From: Pseudonocardia parietis
GTDB lineage: Bacteria > Actinomycetota > Actinomycetes > Mycobacteriales > Pseudonocardiaceae
Direction of reading: 5' to 3'
DNA length: 64,000 bases
Assembly: GCF_017876315.1 (NCBI RefSeq)
Contig: NZ_JAGINU010000001.1
Coordinates: 4,030,001-4,094,000, forward strand
In this document: positions 1-8,579 of the stretch, piece after piece
How the letters are laid out: each line of letters opens with the position of its first letter
Position numbering within the stretch: position 1 is the stretch's first letter
The notes under the pieces: generated by a model
Told to the model about the DNA's origin: nothing
The model's input: only the letters and a program-made list of their open reading frames with translations
Databases searched by the model: none
Translations under genes and position numbers: made by a program

Positions 1-188
1 CGGTCCGGGGGATTCCACTATCGGAACGCTCAGCATGAACGACTACGAAAGAGCCCATACCCCGCGACGCGCGCGATCACTGACTCCGCGGTCGATGTCC
101 GGCGCGCAGGAGCCACGCTCATCCCGGAGGGCTCGGTGCGCTCACCCCGTTCCTGATCGACCGGAACCTTTCGAGGGAGTTCGAGGCG

Positions 189-1076
189 ATGAGTAATCAG
201 CTGCACGGTCGGGGCCCGGTGCTCGTCGGTGTGGACGGGTCCGAGTCCGCCGCCGATGCGGTGCGCTGGGCAGCGACCGAGGCCGCGGCCCGTGGCACCG
301 GACTGCGGCTGGTATCGGTGTTCACCCCGCTGCCGGCGCGTCATCTGCACGATATGGGGCTGAGCGCGGCCTACGATCAACAGGTCAGAGCCACGACCGC
401 CGAGACACTCGACACGGCCGTGGAGTTGGCGGGCCACACCGCTCCCGAGGTCGTGACCGAGGCCGAGGTCGTGACCGGCTACCCGGCACCCGTACTGGTC
501 GAGGAGTCGGCTCACGCGGCACTCACGGTCGTGGGCAGCCGTGGTCTGGGCGGGTTCAGCGGCCTGCTCATCGGATCGGTTGCGGTCGCGCTCGCGGCCC
601 GCGGTCAGTCTCCCGTGGTGGTGGTCCGCGGGGACCACAGTGAGTGGGCGGGTGGGGACCGACCCGTGGTGGTCGGCATCGACGGCTCACCGACCAGTGA
701 GAAGGCCGTCGCGGCGGCGTTCGAGGAAGCAACGCTGCGTTCAGCGCCGTTGGTCGCTGTGCACAGCTGGCTCGACGTCGTCCTCCAGCCGGCTGGGACG
801 ATGCTCAACCGAGACGCCGTGCAGGCCGAGGAGCAGAGCGTACTGGCCGAGCGGCTCGCCGGCTGGGAACAGGACTTCCCCGACGTGGAGCTGCGCCGGA
901 CGGTCGTCGAGGACCGACCCGCCCGCGCCCTGATCACCGCCTCCGAGAGCGCGCAGCTCGTGGTCGTCGGCACGCGCGGACGGGGCGGGGTGGCCGGACT
1001 CCTACTCGGCTCGGTCAGCCACGCGCTGCTGCACCATGCGCAGTGCCCCGTGCTTGTGGTGTCGCCAGAACAGTGA
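189..1076 (+). CDS. Tandem-domain universal stress protein
   Basis: The 295-residue protein has two UspA domains. Domain 1 starts with the VLVGVDGSE strand and ends with the nucleotide-loop motif GSRGLGGFSGLLIGS near residue 118. Domain 2 starts with VVVGIDGSP near residue 160 and ends with GTRGRGGVAGLLLGS near residue 262. Both keep the G-2X-G-9X-G-S pattern of ATP-binding USPs. Length and architecture match mycobacterial tandem USPs such as Rv2005c and Rv2623, which belong to the DosR regulon. The ATG follows a weak purine-rich stretch (gagggag). It is the first of several USP genes here. Its ligand and partner are unknown. Confidence 0.93.
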   Translation: MSNQLHGRGPVLVGVDGSESAADAVRWAATEAAARGTGLRLVSVFTPLPARHLHDMGLSAAYDQQVRATTAETLDTAVELAGHTAPEVVTEAEVVTGYPAPVLVEESAHAALTVVGSRGLGGFSGLLIGSVAVALAARGQSPVVVVRGDHSEWAGGDRPVVVGIDGSPTSEKAVAAAFEEATLRSAPLVAVHSWLDVVLQPAGTMLNRDAVQAEEQSVLAERLAGWEQDFPDVELRRTVVEDRPARALITASESAQLVVVGTRGRGGVAGLLLGSVSHALLHHAQCPVLVVSPEQ

Positions 1077-1157
1077 CGGCCCTGGCTATGCCGGGCAGGT
1101 TCGCGGCTGAGCGCATTCACGATGCAGGTGACATGCCCCAGCCGCCACGGCTGCGGA

Positions 1158-1274
1158 TCAGCGGGTGTCGGCGGCGGCGAGGGGTGCCTCCGTCGGGCCG
1201 GACGACCGTCCGGCACCGGTGACGTAACCGACCCGGATTCCGGCGAAGTCGAGCACGGTGCGGCCGCTGTTCAT
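1158..1274 (-). CDS. Possible 38-residue small protein
   Basis: The 38-codon frame begins MNSGRTVLDFAGIRVGYV and is preceded on the minus strand by AGGAG five bases before the ATG, a well-placed ribosome binding site. I do not recognise the product. The reading frame stays open far upstream of this ATG, so only the ribosome site marks the start. It lies convergent to the preceding USP gene. It may be a real short gene or the remaining N-terminus of a longer one. Confidence 0.35.
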   Translation of the reverse strand: MNSGRTVLDFAGIRVGYVTGAGRSSGPTEAPLAAADTR

Positions 1275-1713
1275 GAGATCTCCTGTGGGCACGGGCGACG
1301 CGGACCCGGCTCGGATCGGGTGGCGCAGGCGTCCGCGCCGGGGCCGGACGGCACCCATTCTCGAGGTCGTTTGGTTCCCGCCCGATCCAGAATCCCTGGC
1401 CGGTCGCGGCGGCTCCGGACGATTCCCGTGGCGGACCCGCCGTATGCGGGCGCAGGTGTCGCACACACGGCCTCGCTGCGTCGACCTTCGGCTGGCGGGG
1501 GGTCTACCCGGAGCGAGTGGCGGTGTGGGGGACGTCGTCCGGTGTCAGGAACGTGCTCGCTCCGCCTCGACCCCTGCCCGATCCCTGTGCATGGCGCGCC
1601 ATCGCGTGACTCGGTCCGCACGGTGGGACCACTGGCCCGAACGGCGGGGCCCCGTGGCCCTGGCTCGGCGGTCGGCAGGACGGGGACCGTGTAGCCACCG
1701 AGCAGCAGAGGCG
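1275..1713. other. Gene-poor stretch before the IS element
   Basis: About 440 bases in which I see no convincing gene. Open frames exist on both strands, as expected at this GC content, but none has a recognisable product or start site. The only structured element noted is the DosR-box-like sequence at 1625-1638. Confidence 0.5.
1625..1638. promoter_or_regulatory. DosR-box-like site
   Basis: The sequence GGGACCACTGGCCC, followed by GAA, matches 10 of 14 core positions of the mycobacterial DosR box GGGACTWWAGTCCC. The substitutions are those expected in a more GC-rich genome. It lies 76 bases before the ATG at 1714. In high-GC DNA such matches arise by chance, so the call depends on similar sites in front of other island genes. 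Confidence 0.35.
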
Positions 1714-1940
1714 ATGACGATGAGTTCACCTGATCTCGCCGCGGTGCGTGCCGCGCTGACCCTGGCGGCCCGCCGACCAGGTGCAATGGGCGCATGCGCC
1801 ACTGCGATGAGGGGACAACCGCCGCCCGGTGGGCCAGGGCGCCCACGACCCCGGGGACCCCACACACAGACACCACCACCGACCGGCACCCTGCCCGACC
1901 GTCGAAGACGTCGCACCGGGTGTCGACGACGCGCTGAGAC
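1714..1940 (+). pseudogene. Possible N-terminal remnant of a nitroreductase
   Basis: After the ATG at 1714 the frame reads MTMSSPDLAAVRAALTLAAR, which resembles the first helix of Acg-type nitroreductases (compare AVELAVRAPSLHNTQPWRW at 5395). The resemblance stops after about 20 residues and low-complexity sequence follows up to the left end of the IS element. A DosR-like box lies upstream. I read it as a decayed dormancy gene beside the insertion, with low certainty because the match is short. Confidence 0.3.
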
Positions 1941-1973
1941 TGACCCTCTAGCGACGGGTTGGGACTGACCCCT
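1941..1973 (+). repeat. Left terminal inverted repeat of the IS21 element
   Basis: Thirty-three bases starting TGACCCTCTAGCGACGG. They match the reverse complement of 4116-4148 except at four positions. An inner TGACCCC recurs at the end of the repeat, in keeping with the repeated transposase sites seen at IS21-family ends. Confidence 0.9.
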
Positions 1974-1990
1974 CCATCGAGGCTGGAGGG

Positions 1991-3262
1991 GTGATCACGT
2001 TGGAAGAGTGGGCTGAGGTCCGTCGTCTGCACCGCGCCGAGGGCGTGCCGATCAAGGAGATCGTCCGCCGGCTGGGACTGGCGCGAAATACGGTGCGGGC
2101 GGCGTTGCGGGCCGACGCGCCGCCCTCGCGGGAGCGTGGACCGCGCGGGTCGTTGGTGGACAAGGTGGAGCCGCAGGTCCGGGCCCTGCTGGCCGAGTAT
2201 CCGAGGATGCCGGCGACGGTGATCGCCGAGCGGATCGGCTGGACACACTCGTTGACCATCCTCAAGGACCGGGTGCGTGAGCTGCGGCCGTTGTTCGCCC
2301 CTCCCGACCCGGCGGACCGGATCGAGTACGCCCCCGGTGAGCTCGCGCAGTGCGACCTGTGGTTCCCGCCGGTCCCGATCCCGGTCGGTGCCAGCGGGGC
2401 GCGGGTCCTGCCGGTGTTGGCGATGACCTGCGGCTTCTCCCGGGTGACGGACGCTGTGATGATCCCGTCCCGCAAGGCCGGCGACATCCTGGCCGGGATG
2501 TGGGAGATCATCGCAGGGTGGGGCCGCTGTCCCCGCACGCTGGTCTGGGACCGCGAGGCCGCGATCGGCGGCACCGGGCGACCCGGCGTCGAGGCAGCTG
2601 CGTTCGCCGGGACGCTCGGGGTGCGGATCAAGCTCACCCCGGCACGGGACCCGGAGTCGAAGGGACTGGTGGAGCGGCGCAACGGCTACTTCGAGACCTC
2701 CTTTCTGCCCGGACGCAGCTTCGTCTCGCCGTTCGACTTCAACGCCCAGATCGAGACTTGGTTGACCGAGGTGGCGGGCGCCCGGCACCTGCGCTCGATT
2801 GGGACCACCCCCGCCACGCGGTGGCCGATCGACCGGGCCGCGATGGTCGCCCTGCCGCCGGTGGCGCCGCAGGTCGGGCTGACCGGGCGGGTTCGGCTGG
2901 CGCGTGACTACTACGTGCGCGTCGACGGCAACGACTACTCGGTCAACCCGGCCGCGATCGGCCGGTTCGTCGACTGGATCGCCACTCCCGCCCTGGTCGC
3001 GGTCACCTGCGCCGGGCAGATCGCGGCCACCCACGAGCGGGTCTGGGCCAGCGGCGCCACGGTGACCGATCCCGAGCACCGGGCCACCGCCCGCGCCCTG
3101 CGCACTGCGTTCACCGCCGCCCGTGACCGCGCCCGCCATGACACGCGCTCCCACACCGATGGGCACGTCGTGGCCCTGCGCGCGCTGCCGGATTACGACG
3201 CGCTCTACGGCGTGAACTTCGACCCCGCACCCGACCCGACCGCCACCGCTGAAGGGCAGTAG
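1991..3262 (+). CDS. istA: IS21-family transposase IstA
   Basis: The 423-residue transposase has an N-terminal helix-turn-helix (GVPIKEIVRRLGLARNTVRA, residues about 18-37) that binds the element ends. An rve-type integrase core follows, with acidic residues visible in AQCDLWFPP, LVWDREAAIGG and KGLVERRNGYFE, giving the D,D,E triad. The GTG start sits directly against a GGAGGG sequence. A TTG nine bases later (2000) has better spacing and may be the real start. The stop is immediately followed by istB. Both genes are intact. Confidence 0.92.
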   Translation: MITLEEWAEVRRLHRAEGVPIKEIVRRLGLARNTVRAALRADAPPSRERGPRGSLVDKVEPQVRALLAEYPRMPATVIAERIGWTHSLTILKDRVRELRPLFAPPDPADRIEYAPGELAQCDLWFPPVPIPVGASGARVLPVLAMTCGFSRVTDAVMIPSRKAGDILAGMWEIIAGWGRCPRTLVWDREAAIGGTGRPGVEAAAFAGTLGVRIKLTPARDPESKGLVERRNGYFETSFLPGRSFVSPFDFNAQIETWLTEVAGARHLRSIGTTPATRWPIDRAAMVALPPVAPQVGLTGRVRLARDYYVRVDGNDYSVNPAAIGRFVDWIATPALVAVTCAGQIAATHERVWASGATVTDPEHRATARALRTAFTAARDRARHDTRSHTDGHVVALRALPDYDALYGVNFDPAPDPTATAEGQ

Positions 3263-4099
3263 ATGACCACCCCGAAGACGACCGCGACGACCAGCACGAC
3301 AGCAGCCACGGAAGCCACGAAGACCGGTGGCGTGAGCACCGAGCTCGGCTCGAAGCTGGCCTACCTGACTCGCGTGTTGAAGACGCCCACGATCGCCCGC
3401 GTCTGGGACGACCTCGCCGCCCAGGCCCGCGACCTGAACTGGTCGCACGAGGAGTACCTGACCGCGGTCCTGGAGCGCCAGGTCGCCGACCGTGAGTCCG
3501 CCGGCACCACCATGCGCATCCGCACCGCCCACTTCCCGGCCGTGAAAACGCTGGAGGAGTTCAACCTCGACCATCTGCCCTCTCTGCGCCGAGACCTGCT
3601 CGCCCATCTGGCGACCGGCACGTTCGTGGCCAAGGCCGAGAACGTGATCCTGCTCGGACCGCCCGGGATCGGGAAGACCCACCTCGCGATCGGGATCGGG
3701 GTCAAAGCCACCCAGTCCGGGCACTCGGTGCTCTTCAACACCGCCGGCAACTGGATCACCCGCCTCGCTGCCGCGCACCAGGCCGGGCAGCTGGAGGCCG
3801 AGCTACGCAAGATCCGCCGCTACAAGCTGATCATCATCGACGAGGTCGGCTACATCCCCTTCGACCACGACGCGGCGAACCTGTTCTTCCAGCTCATCGC
3901 CTCTCGCTACGAACAGGGCTCGGTCATGGTCACCAGCAACCTGCCCTTCGGACGCTGGGGCGAGGTCTTCGGCGACGAGATCGTCGCCGCCGCGATGATC
4001 GACCGCCTCGTCCACCACGCCGAGGTCCTCACCCTCTCCGGCGACTCCTACCGCACACGCGCCCGCCGCGAACTCCTCGCCAAAGACCGCGACAACTAG
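3263..4099 (+). CDS. istB: IS21-family helper ATPase IstB
   Basis: The 278-residue AAA+ ATPase shares the DnaC/IstB fold. Walker A is GPPGIGKTHLAIGIG near residue 133 and Walker B is LIIIDEVGY near residue 190. The SNLPFGRWGEVFGD sensor region is typical of IstB. The protein assists IstA in target selection and strand transfer. The ATG abuts the istA stop codon, with GAAGG about eight bases upstream, so the two are co-translated. The first 25 residues are threonine/alanine-rich. Confidence 0.92.
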   Translation: MTTPKTTATTSTTAATEATKTGGVSTELGSKLAYLTRVLKTPTIARVWDDLAAQARDLNWSHEEYLTAVLERQVADRESAGTTMRIRTAHFPAVKTLEEFNLDHLPSLRRDLLAHLATGTFVAKAENVILLGPPGIGKTHLAIGIGVKATQSGHSVLFNTAGNWITRLAAAHQAGQLEAELRKIRRYKLIIIDEVGYIPFDHDAANLFFQLIASRYEQGSVMVTSNLPFGRWGEVFGDEIVAAAMIDRLVHHAEVLTLSGDSYRTRARRELLAKDRDN

Positions 4100-4115
4100 C
4101 ACGAACCGGGCACAC

Positions 4116-4148
4116 AGGGGTCAATCCCAAACCGTCGCCAGGGGGTCA
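4116..4148 (-). repeat. Right terminal inverted repeat of the IS21 element
   Basis: Read on the minus strand it starts TGACCCCCTGGCGACGG and pairs with 1941-1973, 29 of 33 bases identical. It lies 16 bases past the istB stop. Confidence 0.9.
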
Positions 4149-4194
4149 CTTCTAACCCGCCGTTGACACCGGGGCCGGCAAGGAGACCGGACCG

Positions 4195-4440
4195 ATGATG
4201 AGCCAGGAGCCGCCCGCCCCCACCTCCGCAGCGGGCGACTACACACTACGGGACACCACCGTTCGTCTGGGTGCTGAGTTCGCCGGGCAGGTGTCTGTCG
4301 CCCGGGTCGCCGCTGTCGTGGCAGGGGCCCGGGACGATCTCGACAGCGTCCCGCCGCTGCGTTGCCGGAGCTGCTCGAACGCCTTGCCCGCCAACGCCTG
4401 ATCGATCCGGAGGGCGAGACCGATACAGTCGGCGGCCTGG
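4195..4440 (+). pseudogene. Frameshifted small three-helix-bundle (DUF3562-like) protein
   Basis: AAGGAG precedes the ATG by nine bases. The first frame reads ...TVRLGAEFAGQVSVARVAAVV and continues to DDLDSVP near 4350. Coherent sequence then resumes in another frame from about 4362 as ALPELLERLARQRLIDPE. Together these give the layout of the short actinobacterial three-helix-bundle dimerisation proteins (DUF3562-like), so a single-base indel near 4355 most likely broke the gene. A sequencing error would look the same. It starts 46 bases beyond the IS right end. Family assignment is from memory of the motif pattern. Confidence 0.55.
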
Positions 4441-4521
4441 CGATGGCCACCGGACTCCCGCGGCCAGGATCTGCAGAGCACGGGACGGGGTATCGGGCGC
4501 GGCTGTCGGCCCGTAGGAGCA

Positions 4522-4847
4522 GCCCGTTACGAGCAGCTGAGCACCGCTGGACAGATCAGCCAGGAAGCTCGTGAGCACGTCGCGCACGACCAGGGCGTGC
4601 ATCCGCAACCTCGGCCACCGGCGTCGGTAGGGCGCCAGCGTGTGCTCGATCTCCCGGTGCAGCCGTGCCACCACCACGTCCCACTCGTCGAGCGCGGTCG
4701 GAGAAATCCGGCCCAGGCCCGGTGCCGGTCCGGCCCAGGTCCGCACGAGATGGTCAGCGCGGTCTCGCGGTGTAGCGCTGTGGCCACCGCAGTGGAGACC
4801 GCGATCGGTGAGGTCCACGGCACGAGCGCGAGGACAACGGGGCCCGT
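4522..4847 (-). pseudogene. Decayed universal stress protein fragment
   Basis: On the minus strand one frame reads TGPVVLALVPWTSPIAVSTA (4847 downward), like the first strand and helix of a USP domain. After a frame change near 4749 another frame reads DEWDVVVARLHREIEHTLAP and then MHALVVRDVLTSFLADLSSG and AQLLVTG, the second half of a USP domain up to the strand before the nucleotide loop. The loop motif (GxRGRGG...GS) is not found and no start codon is placed. I read it as the relic of a C-terminal USP domain. Confidence 0.55.
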
Positions 4848-5394
4848 GGTGCGCGCCGGCGACGGGATCCTCGCCACCGGGCGCCCCCCACGAATTCGGC
4901 CCGCCGGTAGCCGGCGCGGCCGGACTCCCCGGAAGGAGAAGCAAGGGCGAGAGGCACAGCTCGGCGCGCTTCCACGGCTGCGAACGCGAGCGCGGCACCG
5001 CTTGCCGGGCCGACACGGCAGGTCACCGGTCCGTCCTGAGCGGCCTCGGCATCCGGTCCCTGCCGCGTGTCCGGTTCCGGCGGGTCGAGTCGCAGTAGCG
5101 GCCCGTCGGGCGCGGGGCGGACGGTCGGGGCCGTGGGCGTGACTTGCGGATCGGCACTCATCTTCGCAGGGTGACTGCCGATACGCGGGTCCGGCAGGGA
5201 CTTCGGCCCCGCCCCACCGGCTCGATCTCTGGCCGAATCCTCCCGGAGGGCGGCGGTCGTGTCGTACACCCCATCGGCTGCTGGGACCGTGGGATGCTGA
5301 GTTCCCTGCCGCGGACGCGGGCGTGCGGAAGCGTTCTGCCGTGGGTGACCTCCGCCCCTGGGGGGTTCGGGCGGGACGTGTGAGTGTGGGATGC
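4848..5394. other. Stretch without recognisable gene
   Basis: About 550 bases between the USP relic and the nitroreductase gene. Long open frames occur on both strands but none has recognisable domains or a clear ribosome site. The minus strand may hold more of the decayed USP upstream of 4847. I could not confirm this. Confidence 0.4.
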
Positions 5395-6423
5395 ATGGAC
5401 GCTGAAGGCCGGATGAGTCCCGAGGCGATGGCCCCCCGGGCGGATCCGCGTGAGCCCGCGGGCGAGGGGTGCATGCGGGAAGCGGTGGAGCTGGCGGTGC
5501 GGGCCCCGTCACTGCACAACACCCAGCCCTGGCGATGGCGGATCTGGGCGCACGAGGCCTGGCTCTACGCCGACCGTGACCGGCGCCTCGCCGCGACCGA
5601 CCCCGATCGTCGTGACCTGCTGATCAGCTGCGGCACCGCCCTGCACCATCTGCACGTGGCGCTCGCGGGGTGCGGCCAGGCCGTGACGACCGAGAGGTTC
5701 CCCGACGTCGACGACCGCGATCTCGTCGCGAGGATCCGGCTGGTGGCGGGGGCACCGGACCAGGTCGAGGCCGGCTTGCAGCCCGCGTTGCTTCGGCGCC
5801 GTTCCGATCGCCGCCGGTACGGCCCGCACCGAGTGGAGCCCACCATCCTCGAGGAGTTGGGGAGCCGAGCCCGACGGCATGGGGTCAACCTTGTTCCGGT
5901 GTTGCGCGCGGACCAGATCGCCGAAGTCGCCGACGTGCTCGGTACCGCCGCCGACGCGCAGCGTCGCCGGCCTGGTTACGTGGCGGAACTGATGACGTGG
6001 ACGCATCGATACGCGGGGGCACACGACGGAGTACCGACCACTGCTCGCCCGAAACGGTTGACCAGCGTTCCCGCCGGCCCGGTCCGCGTCTTTCCGCCAG
6101 GCCGGCTGGTCGGCCCGGCCGAGACCGGACCCGACGGGAGCGTTCTCGTCGTGCTCTGCACGGAGGGTGACGACCCGCAGAGCCAGCTGCGAGCAGGCGA
6201 GGCGACCAGCGCGGTGTTGCTGGCCGCGGTGCGCGCAGGTCTGGCAACCGTCCCACTGAGCCAGGGGCTCGAGCTGCCCGAAACTCGGTCCCGGCTGGCG
6301 CGCACCGCGTTACACGTGGCCGACTATCCACAGATGATCATTCGACTCGGTTACCCACCTGATGACCGTGAGTTGCCGGAGACCCCACGGCGGCGGCTGG
6401 AAGCCATGATCATGCCCTCCTGA
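5395..6423 (+). CDS. Acg-type nitroreductase family protein
   Basis: The 342-residue FMN-binding oxidoreductase belongs to the Acg/Rv3131 branch. Landmarks are AVRAPSLHNTQPWRW near residue 35, DPDRRDLLISCGTALHHLHV near residue 67, a central MTWTHRYAGAHDGVP and a C-terminal MIIRLGYPPDDRELPETPRR. The family resembles a fused nitroreductase dimer. In mycobacteria these genes belong to the DosR regulon, and the Acg group lacks part of the flavin-reduction surface of classical enzymes. The frame opens at 5323. I chose the ATG at 5395, though 5413 is also possible, and neither has a strong ribosome site. Substrate unknown. Confidence 0.88.
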   Translation: MDAEGRMSPEAMAPRADPREPAGEGCMREAVELAVRAPSLHNTQPWRWRIWAHEAWLYADRDRRLAATDPDRRDLLISCGTALHHLHVALAGCGQAVTTERFPDVDDRDLVARIRLVAGAPDQVEAGLQPALLRRRSDRRRYGPHRVEPTILEELGSRARRHGVNLVPVLRADQIAEVADVLGTAADAQRRRPGYVAELMTWTHRYAGAHDGVPTTARPKRLTSVPAGPVRVFPPGRLVGPAETGPDGSVLVVLCTEGDDPQSQLRAGEATSAVLLAAVRAGLATVPLSQGLELPETRSRLARTALHVADYPQMIIRLGYPPDDRELPETPRRRLEAMIMPS

Positions 6424-6735
6424 CGTCCTCGGTGCGCGTTCGCGATCGGCGACAAGTGTTGCCAGGGTCTGCGTGTGCCCGGCAACTCGATCTGCCCGGT
6501 CGGGGCGCGTGGCAGCGTCACGACGCCGCGTTCCACGCTCCCCGCCTCGCGGCCGCCGAGACCGAGCAGGCGGCCTGGCGAGGAGCCCGGCTCGTCCTGG
6601 AGCAGACGATCACCCATCGAGTCGCCCTCACGACCGATCCCCCCACCCCCCACCGCGCCGGGGCCGGAGGAGCCGGTCGCCGAGCGATCGCGCGACATAC
6701 CGCCTGTGCACGCCGGTCGAACGTCCCTTCCCACG

Positions 6736-6749
6736 GAGACCGTTGCCCC
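6736..6749. promoter_or_regulatory. Weak DosR-box-like site
   Basis: GAGACCGTTGCCCC shares 11 of 14 positions with the site at 1625 and 9 of 14 with the mycobacterial DosR core. It lies 68 bases before the ATG of the membrane USP gene. I see nothing else in the 390-base gap between 6424 and 6816. Confidence 0.28.
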
Positions 6750-6816
6750 TGGACCACGCGCAGCCGGCGCGGGAGGGTCAGTTTGTCCAGATTGCACCGT
6801 TGTGAAGGGCGCGCTG

Positions 6817-7506
6817 ATGTCGACATCCTCGTACGTGATCCTCGTCGTGTTGCTGTGGCTGCTGCTCGGGCTCGGCTCGGTGCTGTTGTTCCTGGGCCGA
6901 CGCGGATACCGCAGCGCGAGCTGGTATCTGCTCGGAGCGGTGCTGGGGCCGTTGTTCGTGCCCATCGCGGTGGAACGCGGCCGACGGGTCAACCGAGTGC
7001 ATGAGCGCTCCGCCCCGCCCGACGGTCCTCGAAACGCCGGACAGATGACCGTGCTCGTGGGGATCGACGGGTCCGTCGAGTCCGACCAGGCCGTGCGGGA
7101 CACGGTCCGACTGTTCGGCCCTGCACACGCCCGCGTCGTGCTGGTCGCCGTCGCCGACCCGGACATCGCCGAGTTCGGCGACGCGGCCCGCCGGCAGGAG
7201 CGGCACGAGCTGCTGGCCACCCGGGCGAGCTGGCTGCCTGCCAACGGCCCCGCGCCGGTGCTCGAGGTTCTGTACGGGCAACCCGACCTGGTACTGCTGG
7301 AAGCCGCGGCGAACGAGCAGGCCGACGTCCTCGTCATCGGCCGCCGCGGCCGGGGCCTGTCCCACGTGCTGCTCGGCAGCGTCGCCCGCTCCCTGACCCG
7401 GCGCTCCCCGATACCCGTGCTGTTGTCCGGACAGCCGACACCACCGCCCGCAGGCGGCGCCGCAGACGAGAACCGCGCGGTGATCGGTGGTCACGGCGGA
7501 TCGTGA
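6817..7506 (+). CDS. Membrane-anchored single-domain universal stress protein
   Basis: The 229-residue protein has a hydrophobic segment at residues about 6-26 (YVILVVLLWLLLGLGSVLLF) and a second at about 36-50, then an arginine-rich linker and one UspA domain from about residue 74 (MTVLVGIDGS). The nucleotide loop GRRGRGLSHVLLGS is one residue shorter than the usual G-2X-G-9X-G-S spacing, so ATP binding is uncertain. The ATG at 6817 has GAAGGG seven bases upstream. The domain order implies a cytoplasmic USP tethered to the membrane. The last 20 residues are glycine/alanine-rich and probably disordered. Confidence 0.82.
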   Translation: MSTSSYVILVVLLWLLLGLGSVLLFLGRRGYRSASWYLLGAVLGPLFVPIAVERGRRVNRVHERSAPPDGPRNAGQMTVLVGIDGSVESDQAVRDTVRLFGPAHARVVLVAVADPDIAEFGDAARRQERHELLATRASWLPANGPAPVLEVLYGQPDLVLLEAAANEQADVLVIGRRGRGLSHVLLGSVARSLTRRSPIPVLLSGQPTPPPAGGAADENRAVIGGHGGS

Positions 7507-7599
7507 ACCCCGACGGGGCCGGAACGCGACGGCCGGCTCGGCCACGGCGCTTCGGCCCGTCACCATGGTTTCCTCAGCGACCATCGGTACGGTGGCGCG

Positions 7600-8087
7600 C
7601 TGGTCGAGGGCGACCGCTTCGAGCTGGGAGCTCACCTCGAGCTTGGTGAGCACATTGCACATCTGGGTCCGCACGGTGGCCGGCGACACCGCGGCTTTGC
7701 AGGCGATCGTCGAGGCCCGCTGGCCGGCCGACAGGAAGTCAGAACCTCGCGTTCGCGCACTGTCAGGGTGGCCAGCGCGGCGGCGACTCGCTGCTGTACG
7801 TGTGTGTGGAGATGGTGCAGTTCGATCAGTCGTGCGCGGTGGGCCGGCGCGGTGATCGAGTGCCTGGCGATCGCGGCGCGGGTGGTGGTGAGCAGCGTGT
7901 GGAGCGGGGCCGTCTTGGGCACCCACCCGAGCGCGCCAGCTGCCAACGCCGCCTCGATCCGGTGGCCACGCCCCTCCGTCCTCAGCGCGATCCGGCTGCC
8001 GGGGGCAGCGCGGGCGTCGGTGACGGGGGGACGGTGGTGTCGTGCCCGGCCCACCGGTCCGGTGTCCTCCGTGGACTGATACTCCAT
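7600..8087 (-). pseudogene. Frameshifted, N-truncated NarL/LuxR-type response regulator
   Basis: From 8087 downward one frame carries the end of a receiver domain (IEAALAAGALGWVPKTAPLH, with the conserved lysine) and the start of a LuxR helix-turn-helix (LTVREREVL). From about 7740 the signal moves to another frame: FLSAGQRASTIA, then SPATVRTQMCNVLTKLEVSS. One missing base explains the break. The first half of the receiver, including the acidic pocket and phosphoryl-acceptor aspartate, is absent, and no stop follows the HTH in the second frame. It would not make a working regulator. Confidence 0.7.
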
Positions 8088-8579
8088 GCCGCCCGGTCCT
8101 TTCGCGTGCCCGCCAACGGAACCGCAGGGTCACCGAGGTCTGGAGTGACGCCGTCCAGATTGGGTGCCTCAGATCACTTTCGTCGAGCCCGGCGTGGCGA
8201 CCGCCCCCGCGGCGCAACATCCGCCGCCGCCGGCGGGGCGGGGCCGGCCCTCACCCATGGGCCGGTTCGGGAGTGCACCGCAGGCGGTGGGCCCCGGCCA
8301 CGTCGTCGGTGGCGTCTCGGCCAAGGAAGCGGTCGGCGGTCCAGGCGTGGGTGCAGAACCGGGTCGGAGCGTCGCCGACGCGACCCCCGACCTGTGCGGC
8401 GCTCATGCCGCTGGCCTGGACAATCTGGTCCTGGCCGGCCGAGGAGGTTGGTAGCTGGGTGGTCCGGCCCGAATGTCGGGCGGTGTCGGGGAGGGCGGCT
8501 GCAGAAGCGATCACCCGTGATCCGTTCCGGCGAGCCTGCCCAGCTACCTGCATCGCGCGACCGTGAACGCACGGCGAGA

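Larger units (their letters stand above)
1941..4148 (+). mobile_element. Complete IS21-family insertion sequence
   Basis: The element is 2.2 kb long with two consecutive genes, a transposase (istA) and a helper ATPase (istB), the diagnostic arrangement of the IS21 family. It is bounded by 33-base inverted repeats matching at 29 of 33 positions, both starting TGACCC. Both genes are intact, so it looks functional or recently active. I see no direct target duplication: the left flank ends CTGAGAC and the right flank starts CTTCTAAC. It sits inside the DosR-type island between decayed genes. Confidence 0.93.

Noticed and set aside
1122..1968. Plus-strand open frames between the first USP and the IS element
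   Set aside because: Arg/Pro/Gly-rich translations without domains or ribosome sites, except the short nitroreductase-like start at 1714.
1934..4155. Target-site duplication around the IS21 element
   Set aside because: The bases immediately outside the inverted repeats (CTGAGAC and CTTCTAA) share no direct repeat of four or more bases.
5281..5300. DosR-like site (GGGACCGTGGGATG) before the nitroreductase at 5395
   Set aside because: Only the left half matches; 7 of 14 core positions is within chance for this composition.
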